DNA of 7,051 bases, taken from Clostridia bacterium (GTDB lineage Bacteria; Bacillota_A; Clostridia; Oscillospirales; CAG-272). Shown piece after piece: positions 6,837-7,051 of this stretch (positions are counted from its first letter, which is position 1; each line of letters begins with the position of its first letter). A model generated the notes under the pieces. It ran no database searches and had not been told where the DNA came from. It saw only the letters and a list, made by a program, of their open reading frames with translations. The stretch covers positions 1 through 7,051 of the forward strand of contig JAFXHW010000106.1 of assembly GCA_017533545.1 (NCBI GenBank), written 5' to 3'. The translations under genes were made by a program, and so were the position numbers.

Positions 6837-6926
6837 TGTTCTTAGCGGAGAATTTGAAACAGGGGCATGGGCATAGCCCAAAGCATTTGTAAAACAAATG
6901 CGAAACTAGCAATAATGCCGAGAACA
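6837..6926. other. Structured 90-base element after htpG (possible RNA or small repeat)
   Basis: An outer stem pairs TGTTCT (6837-6842) with AGAACA (6921-6926) and, after a 3-base bulge, CGG (6846-6848) with CCG (6918-6920). It encloses two side-by-side perfect hairpins: TGGGC-ATA-GCCCA (6868-6880) and GCATTTGT-AAA-ACAAATGC (6883-6901). The two hairpins are flanked by GAAAC on each side (6856-6860 and 6902-6906). No T-tract follows, so it is not a classical terminator. It may be a folded 3' region of the htpG transcript, a small RNA or a dispersed intergenic repeat. No known RNA family was recognised. Confidence 0.45.
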
Positions 6927-6933
6927 CTCTATA

Positions 6934-6990
6934 GCCTCCCTCCGGGAGGGAGGGGGACCACGAAGTGGTGGAAGGAGCCTGCGGAGCTTT
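6934..6990. repeat. GC-rich intergenic hairpin repeat
   Basis: It starts with the palindrome CCTCCCTCCGGGAGGGAGG (6935-6953), which folds into a 7-bp stem with a 5-base loop. A second hairpin follows: ACCAC-GAA-GTGGT (6957-6969). GGAGC then occurs twice in a short stretch (6974-6978 and 6983-6987). The composition differs sharply from the surrounding AT-rich spacer. Chains of short GC-rich hairpins like this resemble dispersed intergenic repeats of gut Clostridia, a resemblance drawn from memory and not checked. Confidence 0.5.
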
Positions 6991-7018
6991 CAGTACCACC
7001 TAACTTCATTGTCACGCA

Positions 7019-7051
7019 CTCTCCCTCAGTCGCCTTCGGCGCCAGCTCCCT
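7019..7051. repeat. CTCCCTCAGT / CAGCTCCCT hairpin repeat, cut by window edge
   Basis: The core CGCC-TTC-GGCG (7031-7041) is flanked by CTCCCTCAG on the left and CAGCTCCCT on the right. This is a layout I recall from abundant intergenic repeats in gut Clostridia (variants of CTCAGTCGCC...GGCGACAGCTCCCT). The right side reads GCCAG rather than GACAG, so the stem is one pair shorter than it could be. The element continues beyond base 7051, so its full length is unknown. Confidence 0.5.

Noticed and set aside
6883..6901. Perfect hairpin GCATTTGTAAAACAAATGC as the htpG terminator.
   Set aside because: The stem is AT-rich and no T-run follows on either strand, so it does not fit an intrinsic terminator. 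It is treated as part of the structured element.

Overview
The window looks like chromosomal DNA from a low-to-mid GC Bacillota, most likely an anaerobic gut- or rumen-type member of the Clostridia. This is inferred, not proven. It rests on strong A/G-rich ribosome binding sites (AAAGGA, GGAGG), textbook housekeeping promoters (TTGACA-17-TACAAT, TGGTATAAT, TTGAAT-17-TATAAT), a type III glutamine synthetase beside an ammonia-dependent asparagine synthetase, a BspA-type leucine-rich-repeat protein, and GC-rich hairpin repeats at the right edge of a kind that resembles intergenic repeats of gut Clostridia. No transposase, integrase, phage gene, CRISPR array, tRNA or rRNA was seen.

Left part (1-3052, minus strand): asnA (3052-2048) is followed 59 bases downstream by glnN (1988 to beyond base 1). 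Both enzymes fix free ammonia at the cost of ATP: AsnA makes asparagine from aspartate, and the type III glutamine synthetase makes glutamine from glutamate. No terminator separates them and the only clear promoter lies upstream of asnA (about 3125-3153), so they are probably one ammonia-assimilation transcript. glnN is cut by the window edge.

Middle (3053-4802): a 247-base divergent intergenic region holds the asnA promoter on the minus strand and an extended -10 promoter on the plus strand. The plus-strand promoter drives an integral-membrane methyltransferase of the isoprenylcysteine/phospholipid methyltransferase family (3300-3971). Fifteen bases later comes a secreted, membrane-anchored leucine-rich-repeat protein (3987-4739). 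A strong 16-bp-stem intrinsic terminator (4749-4802) closes this two-gene unit.

Right part (4803-7051): htpG, the bacterial Hsp90, has its own promoter and occupies 4911-6803. It carries an unusual His/Cys-rich acidic linker between the ATPase and middle domains. After htpG there is no gene to the end of the window. That stretch holds a compact structured element (6837-6926) with two nested perfect hairpins, followed by a chain of GC-rich hairpins (6934-7051) that looks like intergenic repeat DNA and runs off the edge.

Nothing here is clearly an undescribed multi-gene system. The points most worth a second look are the HtpG His/Cys linker, the folded element after htpG, and the asnA-glnN pairing with a palindrome over its promoter.
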